Both the position numbers and the translations under genes were made by a program. Shown here piece after piece: positions 44,224 to 55,000 of a stretch of 64,000 nt of DNA. Each line of letters begins with the position of its first letter. Within the stretch, counting starts at the first letter, position 1. The DNA comes from Pseudomonas hormoni (GTDB lineage Bacteria > Pseudomonadota > Gammaproteobacteria > Pseudomonadales > Pseudomonadaceae). The stretch spans positions 3,830,001-3,894,000 of the forward strand of contig NZ_CP075566.1 of the NCBI RefSeq assembly GCF_018502625.1, read 5' to 3'. Under the pieces are notes generated by a model, which was given only the letters and a program-made list of their open reading frames with translations, did no database searches and was not told the origin of the DNA.

Positions 44224-46041
44224 TCAATGCTGCTGCAAATGCCCATACAGCTTGGCGTACAACCCACCATCAGCAATCAGTTGCTGATGGTCGCCATCCT
44301 CGGCAATCTGCCCGCCGTCGAATACCAGCACCCGGTCCGCCTGCTTCACCGCGGACAACCGATGCGCAATGATTAGCGTGGTGCGGTGGCTCAGAAACCG
44401 CGCCAACGCTTGGTGCAGGTTGTATTCGGTGGCGGCATCCAGTGCTGAAGTAGCCTCGTCGAGGATCACCACTTTCGGTTCGGCCAGCACCATCCGTGCA
44501 ATCGCCAGGCGTTGGCGCTGGCCGCCGGATAGCCGCACGCCGGAGCGCCCGACGATACTGTCCAGGCCGTTGGGCAGCTCCCGAACGGTCTGGTGCAGCT
44601 GGGCAATTTCCAGCGCTTGCCAGCAGGCTTCGTCGCTGCGTTCGCGGCCCATGGTCAAGTTGGCACGGATGGTGTCATTGAACAGCGCCGGGTGTTGCAG
44701 AACCACGGCGACATTTTCGCGAACCGTTTCCAGACCGATCTCCTGCTGGGTGGAACCGCCGAAGCGGATCGTCCCGGCGAGTGGCGTGTACAGGCCCAGC
44801 AGCAACTGCACCAGGGTACTTTTGCCACCGCCGCTGGCGCCGACAATCGCGACTTTTTCACCGGGAGCGATGGACAGGTTCATCTGGTTCAGTACCAACT
44901 CGTCGCCGTAACCGAAACTCAATCCCTGGACTTCGATGCCCACGGTTTCACGACCGTTGAACGGGTCGACGCCGCCCGGATATTCCGGCTCATCAGCCCT
45001 TGCCAGCAGCTCGTTGATCCGTGATAGCGCACCGCCCGCGGCGTAGTAGGCGTATTGCAGGTTAAGCAGTTGTTCCACCGGACCGATCATGAACCACAGG
45101 TAGCTGAACACCGCGAGCATCTGGCCGATGGACAGGTCGGAGAACAACACCGTGAGCATGGCGGCGGCGCGGAAAATATCGATGCCGAACTGGAACAGCA
45201 AACCGCTGGCACGGTTCGAGGCATCGGTTTTCCACTGCGAAGTCACCGCGTAATCGCGTACTTCCCGCGCCCGCTGGCCGAGGCGCCCGAGGAAAAAGCC
45301 CTGTCGGTTGCCGGCGCGCACTTCCTGGATGGAATCGAGGGTTTCGGTTAACGCCTGGGTAAATCGCGAGGTGCTGTCGTTCTCGAGTTTCTTCAGGTGT
45401 TTGACCCGCTTGCCCAGCAGCACCGTGGCGTAGATCACCAACGGGTTGAACAGCATGATCAGCAGCGCGAGTTTCCAGTGCATCCAGATCAGAATGCTCG
45501 CCGTACCGACCAGCGTCAGCATGGCCACGAGGAAACGGCTGAGGGTTTCGCCGACGAATTTGTCCAGCGTATCGAGGTCAGTCACCAGATGCGTGGTCAC
45601 CGTGCCGCTGCCCAGGCTTTCGTATTCGCCCAGCGAGATGCGCTTGAGCCGTTCGATCAGCCGTATGCGAATGCGGTAGACGATGTCTTTGGCCAGTGCC
45701 GCAAACAACTTTGCCTGCACCACGTTGAACAGCAAGGCGCCACAGCGAAGCAACAAGGTCACCAGCAGCATCAGGCCGATGTAGCCCGCCGCTTTCTGCC
45801 AACCTTCGGGCAGCGCGTGGTTCATGATCTTCAGCGCGGCGTCGCCATGGCCCAGCAGCACTTCGTCCACCAGCAACGGCAAGAGCAAGGGAATCGGCAC
45901 GCTGCACAACGTTGCCAGCACGGCCACGCCGTTGGCGATCCACAGGGCTTTCTTGTGATGCAAGGCCAGCCGGCGGATTTCCGCCCAGCTCAGGCGATCG
46001 ACACGTGTAGCGGTTGCGGTGTCGTCAGGCTGGTCATGCAC
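44224..46041 (-). CDS. ABC exporter (MsbA-like half transporter, fused membrane and ATPase domains)
   Basis: A 605-residue type I exporter subunit: six-helix membrane domain (about 30-320) and C-terminal ATPase with Walker A GASGGGKST, signature LSGGQ, Walker B VVILDEAT and switch His in IAHRLS. It probably works as a homodimer on lipids or a small hydrophobic substrate. Its start overlaps the end of the DsbA-like gene, so it belongs to the trhO operon rather than to the convergent toxin gene, and no accessory secretion protein is next to it. Confidence 0.9.
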   Translation of the reverse strand: MHDQPDDTATATRVDRLSWAEIRRLALHHKKALWIANGVAVLATLCSVPIPLLLPLLVDEVLLGHGDAALKIMNHALPEGWQKAAGYIGLMLLVTLLLRCGALLFNVVQAKLFAALAKDIVYRIRIRLIERLKRISLGEYESLGSGTVTTHLVTDLDTLDKFVGETLSRFLVAMLTLVGTASILIWMHWKLALLIMLFNPLVIYATVLLGKRVKHLKKLENDSTSRFTQALTETLDSIQEVRAGNRQGFFLGRLGQRAREVRDYAVTSQWKTDASNRASGLLFQFGIDIFRAAAMLTVLFSDLSIGQMLAVFSYLWFMIGPVEQLLNLQYAYYAAGGALSRINELLARADEPEYPGGVDPFNGRETVGIEVQGLSFGYGDELVLNQMNLSIAPGEKVAIVGASGGGKSTLVQLLLGLYTPLAGTIRFGGSTQQEIGLETVRENVAVVLQHPALFNDTIRANLTMGRERSDEACWQALEIAQLHQTVRELPNGLDSIVGRSGVRLSGGQRQRLAIARMVLAEPKVVILDEATSALDAATEYNLHQALARFLSHRTTLIIAHRLSAVKQADRVLVFDGGQIAEDGDHQQLIADGGLYAKLYGHLQQH

Positions 46042-46672
46042 AGGCAGCGCGCTCCAGCCAGCGGCCGAGCAGCGGTGACAGGACGCTCAGAGGCTGATAG
46101 CCATTGGTCAACAACGCCAATTGACCATCACGCTCAGCCAGCAAGGTGGGGAAACCGGCGATTCCGAGGTCCTGCACCCAGGTGAAATCGGCCGCTGTCG
46201 CGGCATGTTGATCGGCGCGGTCGAACGCAGCCGCGAACTCGATGCGCGGCAGCCCGGCCTGCTCCGCCAGTTCCACCAGCACACTGGCGTGGGTGACATC
46301 GCGGCCTTCTGCGTAAAACGCATGCTGGATCAGACCAAGCAACTTCCACGCGCAATCCGGCGCCAGGCTGCGCGCCGTCACCAATGCCCGACAGGCGGGT
46401 TCGGTGTCGTACACAAAGCCTTCGGGCAACGCGCCTTCGGTCTTGAACGGCTGGCCCGTGGCCTCGGTGACCGCTTGCCAATGTTCAAGAATGTAGCGCC
46501 GGGTGGTCGGCTCCAGCGCCGAACCACTGCCTGTGCGCAAGCCGCCCACCACAAGATGCACGTCCACACCCGCCGCCTGCGCCTGTTCGACCAGCGCGTT
46601 GGCCACCGGCGCAAAGCCCCAGCACCAGGAACACATCGGGTCCATCACATAGAGCAGGCGGCGAGCAGACAT
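46034..46672 (-). CDS. DsbA-family thioredoxin-fold protein (FrnE-like)
   Basis: A 212-residue cytoplasmic protein of the DsbA fold with a C14-S-W-C17 redox motif at the N-terminus (MDPMCSWCWG) and the cis-Pro loop in GIAGFPTLLAE. No signal peptide is present, so it is a cytoplasmic disulfide oxidoreductase or isomerase of the FrnE/2-hydroxychromene-isomerase-like group. It lies three bases after trhO and overlaps the ABC gene by eight. Confidence 0.87.
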   Translation of the reverse strand: MSARRLLYVMDPMCSWCWGFAPVANALVEQAQAAGVDVHLVVGGLRTGSGSALEPTTRRYILEHWQAVTEATGQPFKTEGALPEGFVYDTEPACRALVTARSLAPDCAWKLLGLIQHAFYAEGRDVTHASVLVELAEQAGLPRIEFAAAFDRADQHAATAADFTWVQDLGIAGFPTLLAERDGQLALLTNGYQPLSVLSPLLGRWLERAACA

Positions 46673-46675
46673 GGT

Positions 46676-47617
46676 TCAAGCCTCGGAAGGGGTTTGCTTG
46701 TAGTTGTAGCCGATCGGGTGAGGCATGTTGCGAGCCTTGGCCAGTTCGATCTGCTTTTGCCGATCGATGGCGCTGCGACGGGTTTTCTCGCTCAGCTTAT
46801 CCCAGCAATGCGGGCAGCTGATGCCGGCCACATAGTGCTCGGACGCGCGGTCTTCGACGCTCACCGGCGTACGACAGGCGTGGCATTGATCGTAGTCGCC
46901 TTCGCTGAGGTCATGGCGCACGGTCACGCGGTTATCGAAGACGAAGCAGTCGCCCTGCCACTTGGTTTCTTCCTGCGGCACCTCTTCGAGGTACTTCAGA
47001 ATGCCACCCTTGAGGTGATAGACCTCGTCGAAACCCTGGCTGAGCATGTAGCTCGAGGCCTTTTCGCAACGAATGCCGCCGGTGCAGAACATCGCGACCT
47101 TCTTGTGCACGGCCGGGTCGAAATGGGCTTTGATGTAATCGGGGAATTCACGAAAACTGGTGGTCTTCGGGTCGATGGCGCCTTCAAAGGTGCCAATCGA
47201 AACCTCGTAGTCGTTGCGCGTGTCGATCAACAGCACTTCCGGATCGCTGATCAGCGCGTTCCAGTTCTCTGGATCAACGTAGGTGCCGACCTTTTTGTTC
47301 GGGTCCACGCCTTCGACGCCGAGGGTGACGATTTCTTTCTTGAGTTTGACTTTGGTGCGGTAGAACGGCTGCTCGTCGCAGTACGACTCTTTGTGGTCGA
47401 TGTCGTCCATGCGCGGGTCGTTCTTGAGCCAGGCCATCAGCCCGTCGATGCCTTCGCGGCTGCCGGAGACGGTGCCGTTGATGCCTTCTTCGGCGATCAG
47501 CAGCGTGCCTTTGATGCCGTTGTCGACCATCGCCTGCAGCAGGGGCTCGCGCAGGTCGACGTAGTTTTCCAGGGTGACGAACTTATACAGTGCCGCCACG
47601 ACAATCTGTTGTGTCAT
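46676..47617 (-). CDS. trhO: tRNA uridine(34) hydroxylase TrhO
   Basis: A 313-residue rhodanese-domain protein (YceA family) that makes 5-hydroxyuridine at the wobble position of certain tRNAs with oxygen. It has an N-terminal acylphosphatase-like domain, then a rhodanese domain with C178 in [10 protein letters not shown], and C-terminal zinc-like cysteine pairs (CHAC, CPHC). It heads a three-gene operon with the DsbA-like protein and ABC exporter. The length and start match the family. Confidence 0.95.
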   Translation of the reverse strand: MTQQIVVAALYKFVTLENYVDLREPLLQAMVDNGIKGTLLIAEEGINGTVSGSREGIDGLMAWLKNDPRMDDIDHKESYCDEQPFYRTKVKLKKEIVTLGVEGVDPNKKVGTYVDPENWNALISDPEVLLIDTRNDYEVSIGTFEGAIDPKTTSFREFPDYIKAHFDPAVHKKVAMFCTGGIRCEKASSYMLSQGFDEVYHLKGGILKYLEEVPQEETKWQGDCFVFDNRVTVRHDLSEGDYDQCHACRTPVSVEDRASEHYVAGISCPHCWDKLSEKTRRSAIDRQKQIELAKARNMPHPIGYNYKQTPSEA

Positions 47618-47664
47618 GGGTGATTCTCCAGGTGGCTACCCTCGTAAGGGGTGAACCGGATGCG

Positions 47665-47695
47665 AAAAAAAACGCGCCGGGTGAGCGGCGCGTTG
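47665..47695 (-). terminator. Terminator of the DUF2059-bolA unit
   Basis: On the minus strand AACGCGCCG and CGGCGCGTT form a stem followed by eight T residues. It lies between bolA and trhO. Confidence 0.88.
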
Positions 47696-47741
47696 CGGAT
47701 TCTAGCAAAAACGGTGTGGTTTTAGGACTGTCATCAATCTC

Positions 47742-47883
47742 TGTGGCGAGGGAGCTTGCTCCCGCCGACCGATCCGCGCCCGGGCGCAGCAGTCGCAACT
47801 CCGACTGCACTCTTTCAGACAGAACACTGTTGCAGGTTTTGGGACTGCTTCGCAGTCCAGCGGGAGCAAGCTCCCTCGCCACA
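47742..47883. repeat. Long REP pair (GTGGCGAGGGAGCTTGCTCCC type)
   Basis: TGTGGCGAGGGAGCTTGCTCCCG and its inverse CGGGAGCAAGCTCCCTCGCCACA flank about 95 bases that contain further short inverted repeats (GCAGTCGCAACTCCGACTGC, GGACTGCTTCGCAGTCC). It is a third REP family, shared with the element at 57.0 kb. Confidence 0.85.
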
Positions 47884-47902
47884 ACAGCCCTCATCCATCA
47901 CA

Positions 47903-48202
47903 TTAATGCTTGCTGCCGCCAGCGCAGGTTGGCGAGGCCGGGGCCGCGTCGATCTGTGCCCATTCTTCAGGCGTGTAGGTATGCAGCGCCAACGCATGGA
48001 ACTCGCCCATCAGCTCGCCGAGCGTGCCGTAGACTTTCTGGTGACGCTTGACGCGATTGAGCCCCTCGAACTGCTGGCTGACCACCACGGCCTTGTAATG
48101 GGTTTGCAACCCACGACTGTGCATATGGCTTTCATCCAGCACTTGCAGGTGCTCGGGCTGTAACAGGCCCAGCGTCGATTCGATGCGTTGTTGCATGGTC
48201 AT
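47903..48202 (-). CDS. BolA-family protein
   Basis: A 99-residue BolA/YrbA-like protein with the family core HYKAVVVSQQFEGLNRVKRHQKVYGTLGELMGEFHALALHTYTPEEW, including the RHQ(K/M)VY and HAL motifs. BolA proteins work with monothiol glutaredoxins in iron-sulfur handling and some regulate morphology genes. GGAG lies six bases before the ATG at 48202. It follows the DUF2059 gene by 12 bases and ends before a clear terminator. Confidence 0.92.
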   Translation of the reverse strand: MTMQQRIESTLGLLQPEHLQVLDESHMHSRGLQTHYKAVVVSQQFEGLNRVKRHQKVYGTLGELMGEFHALALHTYTPEEWAQIDAAPASPTCAGGSKH

Positions 48203-48214
48203 ACCCGGCTCCGC

Positions 48215-48745
48215 TTAAGGCTTTTTCTTGGCAGCAGGAGCAGCGGCGCCGGCTTTAGGATCCAGCTCGTTGGTCATGTCAGCCAACAGTTTGTTGACCA
48301 CAGGCACCGCGCTTTCCAGCTTGGCTTGCGTCATCTGGGCCGATTGCTGGGTCAGCTGCGGCATCTTTTCCAGGACTTTCTTGCCCAGTGGCGACTGGTA
48401 GAACGCGACCAGGTCCTTGAGCTCGGACTCGCTGAAGTTGGTGGTGTACAGCTTGACCATGTCCGGCTTCAGCTTGTTCCAGCCAATGGCTGCGTCCAGA
48501 GCGGCGTTTGCCTTGGCCTGGTAGGTTTCCAGCAAGGCTTTTTTCGATTCAGGGGCTTTGGTCTGTTCAAAGCGCTGAGCGAACATTTGCTGCACTTGCA
48601 TGTACACCGGAGTGCCCAATTTGTCAGCGTGCGCCAGGGTCAGGAAAGCTTCGGCACTGGCGTTGTGGCTGGCGGTATCGGCAAAAACAGGGCCGCTGGC
48701 GCAAACCAGTGCAACCGCGGTACAGATGGCACGAAGACGAGTCAT
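48215..48745 (-). CDS. DUF2059 periplasmic protein
   Basis: A 176-residue exported protein with a signal peptide (LRAICTAVALVCASGPVFA, cleavage before DTA) and the DUF2059 core (KLYTTNFSESELKDLVAFYQSPLGKKVLEKMPQL). Function unknown; the family is common beside bolA in pseudomonads. A low-complexity Ala/Lys-rich tail ends the protein. Confidence 0.9.
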   Translation of the reverse strand: MTRLRAICTAVALVCASGPVFADTASHNASAEAFLTLAHADKLGTPVYMQVQQMFAQRFEQTKAPESKKALLETYQAKANAALDAAIGWNKLKPDMVKLYTTNFSESELKDLVAFYQSPLGKKVLEKMPQLTQQSAQMTQAKLESAVPVVNKLLADMTNELDPKAGAAAPAAKKKP

Positions 48746-48937
48746 CGAGTTTCCTTTTCTAGCAGGCGAGGTAAAACCCCAAGGGCGTCCATTCTGCGCC
48801 TAAAAAACTGTGTCACTCAACCCCAAGCCTTGTCGGGCTTGAATTAGAGGGGTTGAACGGTCAAATTCCAGACTGATGGAACCACGGCCGGTGATCACGG
48901 CCTAAACTGCGCTATCAGACTGACAGGAGTGTGCATG

Positions 48938-50332
<1,395 letters not shown>

Positions 50333-50357
50333 GATTTTGGTCGCCTGTTAGTCAGTC

Positions 50358-50448
50358 TTCGCGGGCAAGCCTTGCTCCTACAGGTCATGTGTCGGTCCTG
50401 AATATTGTGATCGACACAAAATCTGTAGGAGCGAGGCTTGCCCGCGAA
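50358..50448. repeat. REP palindrome pair
   Basis: TTCGCGGGCAAGCCTTGCTCCTACAG faces CTGTAGGAGCGAGGCTTGCCCGCGAA, with extra pairing of TGTCGGTC / GATCGACA inside. It lies between convergent fumC and the EamA transporter. Confidence 0.88.
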
Positions 50449-50463
50449 GAACGATAACGCGGT

Positions 50464-51423
50464 CTAACTGGTCGCCACTCTGATCTTCCGGGCCTTGAGC
50501 CCCGCGATCAACGACGGCCCCAACGCCACCAGCGCCGACCCCAGCACTACCAGCACCGCCCCGCCATACCCCAGACCATTGATCGTCTCGGCATGCACAT
50601 ATTCCGGCCACAACCAGGCGGCCATGGCAACGGCCGCAAACGTCACCAACGGCGTGATCGCCAGCGTCGCACTCACCCGCGAGGCCTCCCAGTGCGCCAG
50701 CGCTTCGGCAAACGCGCCATACGCAATCAGCGTATTCATGCAGCACGCCAGCAACAGCCAGCCCTGCAGTGGAGTCAGTTGCAGTGCTTCCAGCGGATGC
50801 ACCCACGGCGTCAGCAACAGCCCGCAGAACAGATAGATCACCATCATCACCTGCAACGAATTCCACACCGTCAGCAATTGCTTCTGCCCAAGGGCATAGA
50901 ACGTCCAGACCGTGGACGCCAACAACACCAGCAGCACACCCGCCGTGTAGTCAGTGAGCGAGGTAAGCAACTCGGCCAGGCGCTGATTGAAAAACAGCCC
51001 GAAACCAATCAGCAACACCAGCAGGCCAATCCCCTGCCCCACGCTGAAGCGTTCCTTGAACACAAACAGGCTGGCGATCAGCAACATGATCGGCCCCATC
51101 TGCACCACCAGTTGCGCGGTGCCCGGGCTGAGCAGGTTCAGGCCCATCAAATAAAGCACGTAATTGCCTACCAGGCCGAGCACCGCCATCAGCACCAGCC
51201 AGCCACCGCGCGGACCGAGCACCTTGCGGCTCGGCAGGCGCTTGGTGGCTGCCAGGTAAATGAACAGGCAGCCGCCGGACACCATCAGCCGAAACCAGGT
51301 CACCGTGACCGGGTCCATCACCAGCAGCACTTGCTTGAGTTTGATCGGCAGGATTCCCCACAACAACGCGGTCAACAAGGCCAGGAACAGGCCGTAAACC
51401 CAGCGACCGGATGAAATGTGCAT
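50464..51423 (-). CDS. EamA-family (DMT) transporter
   Basis: A 319-residue inner-membrane protein with ten hydrophobic helices in two EamA repeats (first ALLTALLWGILPIKLKQVL, second VLLVLLASTVWTFYALGQKQLL). It resembles RarD/YdcZ-like metabolite exporters; the substrate is unknown. ATG at 51423 (MHISSGRW) is preferred over an in-frame start eight codons upstream. Confidence 0.88.
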   Translation of the reverse strand: MHISSGRWVYGLFLALLTALLWGILPIKLKQVLLVMDPVTVTWFRLMVSGGCLFIYLAATKRLPSRKVLGPRGGWLVLMAVLGLVGNYVLYLMGLNLLSPGTAQLVVQMGPIMLLIASLFVFKERFSVGQGIGLLVLLIGFGLFFNQRLAELLTSLTDYTAGVLLVLLASTVWTFYALGQKQLLTVWNSLQVMMVIYLFCGLLLTPWVHPLEALQLTPLQGWLLLACCMNTLIAYGAFAEALAHWEASRVSATLAITPLVTFAAVAMAAWLWPEYVHAETINGLGYGGAVLVVLGSALVALGPSLIAGLKARKIRVATS

Positions 51424-51624
51424 GCGTACCCCAAGGCCAGATGGCAAGAATCGTCATTCTAGGCGCAGCGGCGCCTGGCACACAGGGACAGTTGGCAAGC
51501 GGACGCAAATGAAACTGTGCGGGTCGCAGCAATAAATTGGCGCGATGCCGTCGATCGGTTGGTCAGGCGCTTTAAGCGGTTCATGCATAAGCTCATTGGA
51601 TCTACCCACCTTCAGGAGATCGCC

Positions 51625-51819
51625 ATGTATGGCATGCGCGCCCAGGACAACGCCCCCGCCACGCACTTTCGCAGTGACCGGATGTGTCGGGTAAACGGGG
51701 AGTTGTATTTCAGTACCCGGGAAAACACGCTGGAGGGGCCGTTTGAAAACCCGGAGGCGGCTGCGCGGGAGATTGAGGCTTATGTCGCGCGGATGCAGCT
51801 TCTAGGCGCTGGTCGATAG
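51625..51819 (+). CDS. DUF6316-family small protein
   Basis: A 64-residue protein (MYGMRAQDNAPATHFRSDRM, then CRVNGELYFSTRENTLEGPF and an acidic helix). AGGAG lies six bases before the ATG, although the frame is open 36 codons further upstream. It matches, from memory, a small family of unknown function conserved in pseudomonads. The sequence resembles a small strand-rich domain followed by one helix. Confidence 0.75.
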   Translation: MYGMRAQDNAPATHFRSDRMCRVNGELYFSTRENTLEGPFENPEAAAREIEAYVARMQLLGAGR

Positions 51820-51830
51820 ACCGCGGCGCT

Positions 51831-51920
51831 GCCATCGCCGGCAAGCCGGTCTCGCTCCCACAGGGTCAGCTATGTGACATAGATCCCATGTGGGAGCGAG
51901 ACCGGCTTGCCGGCGATGGC
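51831..51920. repeat. REP palindrome pair (CATCGCCGGCAAGCCGGTCTCGCTCCCACA type)
   Basis: CATCGCCGGCAAGCCGGTCTCGCTCCCACA and its exact inverse face each other around a centre that is itself palindromic (CTATGTGACATAG), giving nearly continuous pairing over 90 bases. Confidence 0.9.
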
Positions 51921-51950
51921 GATGTAACAATCACCACAAACGCTTAAGGC

Positions 51951-53135
51951 TTAACGCACCGCTTCAAATAACCCCGTAGCGCCCATCCCGCCACCCACGC
52001 ACATGGTCACAACGCCGTAACGCAAATTCCGCCGCTGCAATTCCCGCACAAGATGCCCGACCTGACGCGACCCGGTCATGCCGAACGGGTGACCGATGGA
52101 AATCGAGCCGCCATTGACGTTGTACTTCTCGTTATCGATCCCCAGCCGGTTGCGGCTGTACAGGCATTGCGAAGCGAACGCTTCGTTGAGCTCCCACAGG
52201 TCAATGTCGGCCACCTGCAAACCCTTGGCCTTGAGCAACTTCGGCACTGAGAACACCGGACCGATGCCCATTTCATCCGGCTCGCAACCTGCCACCGTGA
52301 AACCGCGGAAGAACGCTTTCGGTTTCAACCCCAGTTCCAGCGCTTTTTCCAGACTCATCACCAGCGTCATCGAAGCACCATCAGACAACTGCGACGAGTT
52401 GCCCGCCGTGACCGAACCGTCTTCGGCAAACACCGGCTTCAACCCCGACAGACTCTCCAGCGTAGTATCCGGGCGATTGCAGTCGTCGCGATCGACGATG
52501 CCGTCGAGGATCTGCACCTGCCCGGTGGCCTTGTCTTCAACGCGATACTTGACGGCCATCGGCACGATTTCATCGTCGAACAAACCGGCGGCCTGTGCCT
52601 GTGCGGTACGTTGCTGACTTTGCAGGGCGTACAGGTCCTGTTCTTCGCGGCTGACGTTGTAACGACGGGCGACGATTTCGGCGGTCTGGCCCATGGGGAA
52701 GTAGATGCCCGGCACCTGCTCTTTCAGCAGCGGGTTGATCAGGTTGTCGGTGTTGACGCTTTTCATCGTCAGGCTGATGGACTCGACGCCACCGGCGACG
52801 ATGATGTCGCTGCAACCCGAAGCGATCTGGTTGGCGGCGATGGCAATCGCCTGTAAGCCCGACGAGCAGAACCGGTTGAGGGTCATGCCGGCGGTGCCGG
52901 TGCCCAGGCGCGACAGCACCGCGACGTTGCGACCGATGTTGTAGCCTTGGGCGCCTTCGTTGGAGCCGGCACCGACGATGCAATCCTCGACACTGGCCGG
53001 GTCGATGCCCGAGCGTGTCAGCAGTGCATTGACGCAGTGAGCCGCCATGTCGTCCGGACGGGTCTGGTTGAACTTGCCGCGAAAGGACTTGGCCAGGCCG
53101 GTCCGCACGCTGTCGACGATCACCACTTCACGCAT
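51951..53135 (-). CDS. Thiolase (acetyl-CoA C-acyltransferase)
   Basis: A 394-residue thiolase. The acylated nucleophile is C90 (LNRFCSSGLQAIA), and the C-terminal His and Cys are in GGSISIGHPFGMTG and CVGGGMGAT. It probably acts in fatty-acid or branched-chain degradation; the exact chain length cannot be read from the sequence. ATG 53135 lies six bases after GAGGT and gives the family length. The polyphosphate:AMP phosphotransferase gene is immediately upstream on the same strand, as in P. aeruginosa. Confidence 0.92.
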   Translation of the reverse strand: MREVVIVDSVRTGLAKSFRGKFNQTRPDDMAAHCVNALLTRSGIDPASVEDCIVGAGSNEGAQGYNIGRNVAVLSRLGTGTAGMTLNRFCSSGLQAIAIAANQIASGCSDIIVAGGVESISLTMKSVNTDNLINPLLKEQVPGIYFPMGQTAEIVARRYNVSREEQDLYALQSQQRTAQAQAAGLFDDEIVPMAVKYRVEDKATGQVQILDGIVDRDDCNRPDTTLESLSGLKPVFAEDGSVTAGNSSQLSDGASMTLVMSLEKALELGLKPKAFFRGFTVAGCEPDEMGIGPVFSVPKLLKAKGLQVADIDLWELNEAFASQCLYSRNRLGIDNEKYNVNGGSISIGHPFGMTGSRQVGHLVRELQRRNLRYGVVTMCVGGGMGATGLFEAVR

Positions 53136-53236
53136 GGCATACCTCATTGTTGTTATGGGTTGAGAGTGGATCGAGCATAAGTCCACCTGTTACCGGTCGC
53201 GACAATCATTCACCCCGCGTATGCGTAGCCATCGGC

Positions 53237-54760
53237 TCACACCTTGAGTTTTTTCAGCTTCTTCTCGTGCTTGTCGGACTTTTCGAACGCCTCTTCCAGC
53301 GCCTGGTTGAGCGTGCGCAAGACCTTGACCCGCGCCCAGCGCTTGTCGTTGGCTTCTACCAGGGTCCAGGGCGAAATTTCGGTACTGGTGCGGTCGACCA
53401 TGTCGCCGACCGCGGCCCGGTAGGCATCCCACTTTTCGCGATTGCGCCAGTCATCTTCGGTGATCTTGAAGCGCTTGAAGGGGATCTGCTCGCGCTCTTC
53501 GAAGCGCTCCATTTGTGTTTCTTTATCGATGGCCAGCCAGAACTTGACCACGATCACCCCGGCATCAGCGATCTGCTCTTCGAAGTCGTTGATCTCACTG
53601 TAGGCACGCAGCCAGTCCGCGGGGCTGCAAAAGCCTTCAATGCGCTCCACCAGCACCCGGCCATACCAAGAGCGGTCAAACACCGTGAATTTTGCCCGCG
53701 CCGGAATATGTCGCCAGAACCGCCACAGGTACGGGTGTGCCCGCTCCTCCTCGGTGGGTGCCGCAATCGGCACGATGCTGTACTGGCGCGGGTCAAGCGC
53801 TGCAGCAACCCGCCGGATCGCCCCGCCCTTGCCTGCCGCGTCGTTGCCTTCGAACACCGCGATCAAGGCGTGGCGGCGCATGCGTTTGTCGCGCATCAAC
53901 CCCGAGAACCGCGCCTGTTCGGTGATCAGCTGCTCTTCGTAATCGTCCTTGTCCAGCTGCAGAGTCAGGTCAAGGCTGTCGAGCAGGTTGACCTGATCGA
54001 CGCTGCTGCCCAAGGGCGCGGCGCTGACTTTATCCGGGTGAATCTTCGGTCTTTTCAGCGCGCCTTGCAGGCCTTCGAGCAAAATCTTGCCGACCGCCAG
54101 GCTCCGATAGCGCGGGTCCATTCCGGCGATCACATGCCAGGGTGCGTAGTCGCGGCTGGTGCGGCGCAAAATGCGTTCGCCGTATTTCACGAACTTGTCG
54201 TAGGTCTGCGATTGCTGCCAGTCCAGCGGGCTGATGCGCCAGCTGTGCAGCGGGTCGTCGGCCAGGGCCTTGAGGCGCGCCTTCATTTGTTTCTTGGACA
54301 GGTGAAACCAGAACTTGAAAATCAACGCGCCTTCATCGCACAACATCTTCTCCAGGCGTTCGGCCGCATTGATGCCTTGATCGAGTCGCGGGTCCTTGAA
54401 CACACCATGCACCCGGGCCTGCAACATCTGGCTGTACCAGTTACCGAAAAAAATCCCCATGCGGCCCTTGGCCGGGAGCATCCGCCAGTAACGCCAGGCC
54501 GGTGGCCGCGCCAGTTCTTCGTCGGTCTGGTGATCGAAGGTGCGGACCTCGATCAGGCGCGGGTCCATCCACTCATTGAGCAGTTTCACCGTTTCGCCCT
54601 TGCCGGCACCTTCGATGCCGTTGATCAAAATGATCACCGGAAAACGCTTTTGCTGCTGAAGTTCGAACTGCGCCTCGAGCAGCGCTTCACGCAACGCCGG
54701 GACTTCGGCTTCATAGGTTTCTTTGTCGATGACGTGACCGATTTCAGCAGATTCGAACAT
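53237..54760 (-). CDS. pap: Polyphosphate:AMP phosphotransferase (two-domain PPK2)
   Basis: A 507-residue class II PPK2 with two fused P-loop kinase domains: a degenerate N-terminal one (GIEGAGKG at 48-55) and the active C-terminal one (GNDAAGKGG at 305-313), each with the FDRSWYGR-type or equivalent lid segment. Two-domain PPK2 proteins phosphorylate AMP to ADP using polyphosphate, coupling polyphosphate use to adenylate charge. The lysine-rich C-terminus (SDKHEKKLKKLKV) is typical. Confidence 0.93.
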   Translation of the reverse strand: MFESAEIGHVIDKETYEAEVPALREALLEAQFELQQQKRFPVIILINGIEGAGKGETVKLLNEWMDPRLIEVRTFDHQTDEELARPPAWRYWRMLPAKGRMGIFFGNWYSQMLQARVHGVFKDPRLDQGINAAERLEKMLCDEGALIFKFWFHLSKKQMKARLKALADDPLHSWRISPLDWQQSQTYDKFVKYGERILRRTSRDYAPWHVIAGMDPRYRSLAVGKILLEGLQGALKRPKIHPDKVSAAPLGSSVDQVNLLDSLDLTLQLDKDDYEEQLITEQARFSGLMRDKRMRRHALIAVFEGNDAAGKGGAIRRVAAALDPRQYSIVPIAAPTEEERAHPYLWRFWRHIPARAKFTVFDRSWYGRVLVERIEGFCSPADWLRAYSEINDFEEQIADAGVIVVKFWLAIDKETQMERFEEREQIPFKRFKITEDDWRNREKWDAYRAAVGDMVDRTSTEISPWTLVEANDKRWARVKVLRTLNQALEEAFEKSDKHEKKLKKLKV

Positions 54761-54848
54761 GAAGGGCTCCCTTTCCAGATTGTGGCAAGACTAGCGGATT
54801 GGGCAGCTGGACGACGGGGAAATTCCTCGTGATGTTGCACCGCTCTTT

Positions 54849-54914
54849 GTAGGAGCATGGCTTGCCAGCGAAGGCGTACTTGAGGACGCCTTCGCTGGCA
54901 AGCCATGCTCCTAC
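54849..54914. repeat. REP palindrome pair (GTAGGAGCATGGCTTGCCAGCGAAGGCGT type)
   Basis: GTAGGAGCATGGCTTGCCAGCGAAGGCGT and its inverse are separated by only a few bases, giving a near-perfect hairpin of about 29 bp between divergent pap and mnmC. Confidence 0.9.
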
Positions 54915-55000
54915 GAAAAGCGGTTCGAGTCCGCACCATCATCACCGCCCGATTATCGGCGATCGGCTAGAATGGCCGCCTTGCCGTTGCCGAGCCTGCC

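Noticed and set aside
53147..54832. A 561-codon plus-strand frame opposite the polyphosphate:AMP phosphotransferase
   Set aside because: Antisense shadow of a recognised gene; its translation has low-complexity, His- and Gln-rich character and no motif.
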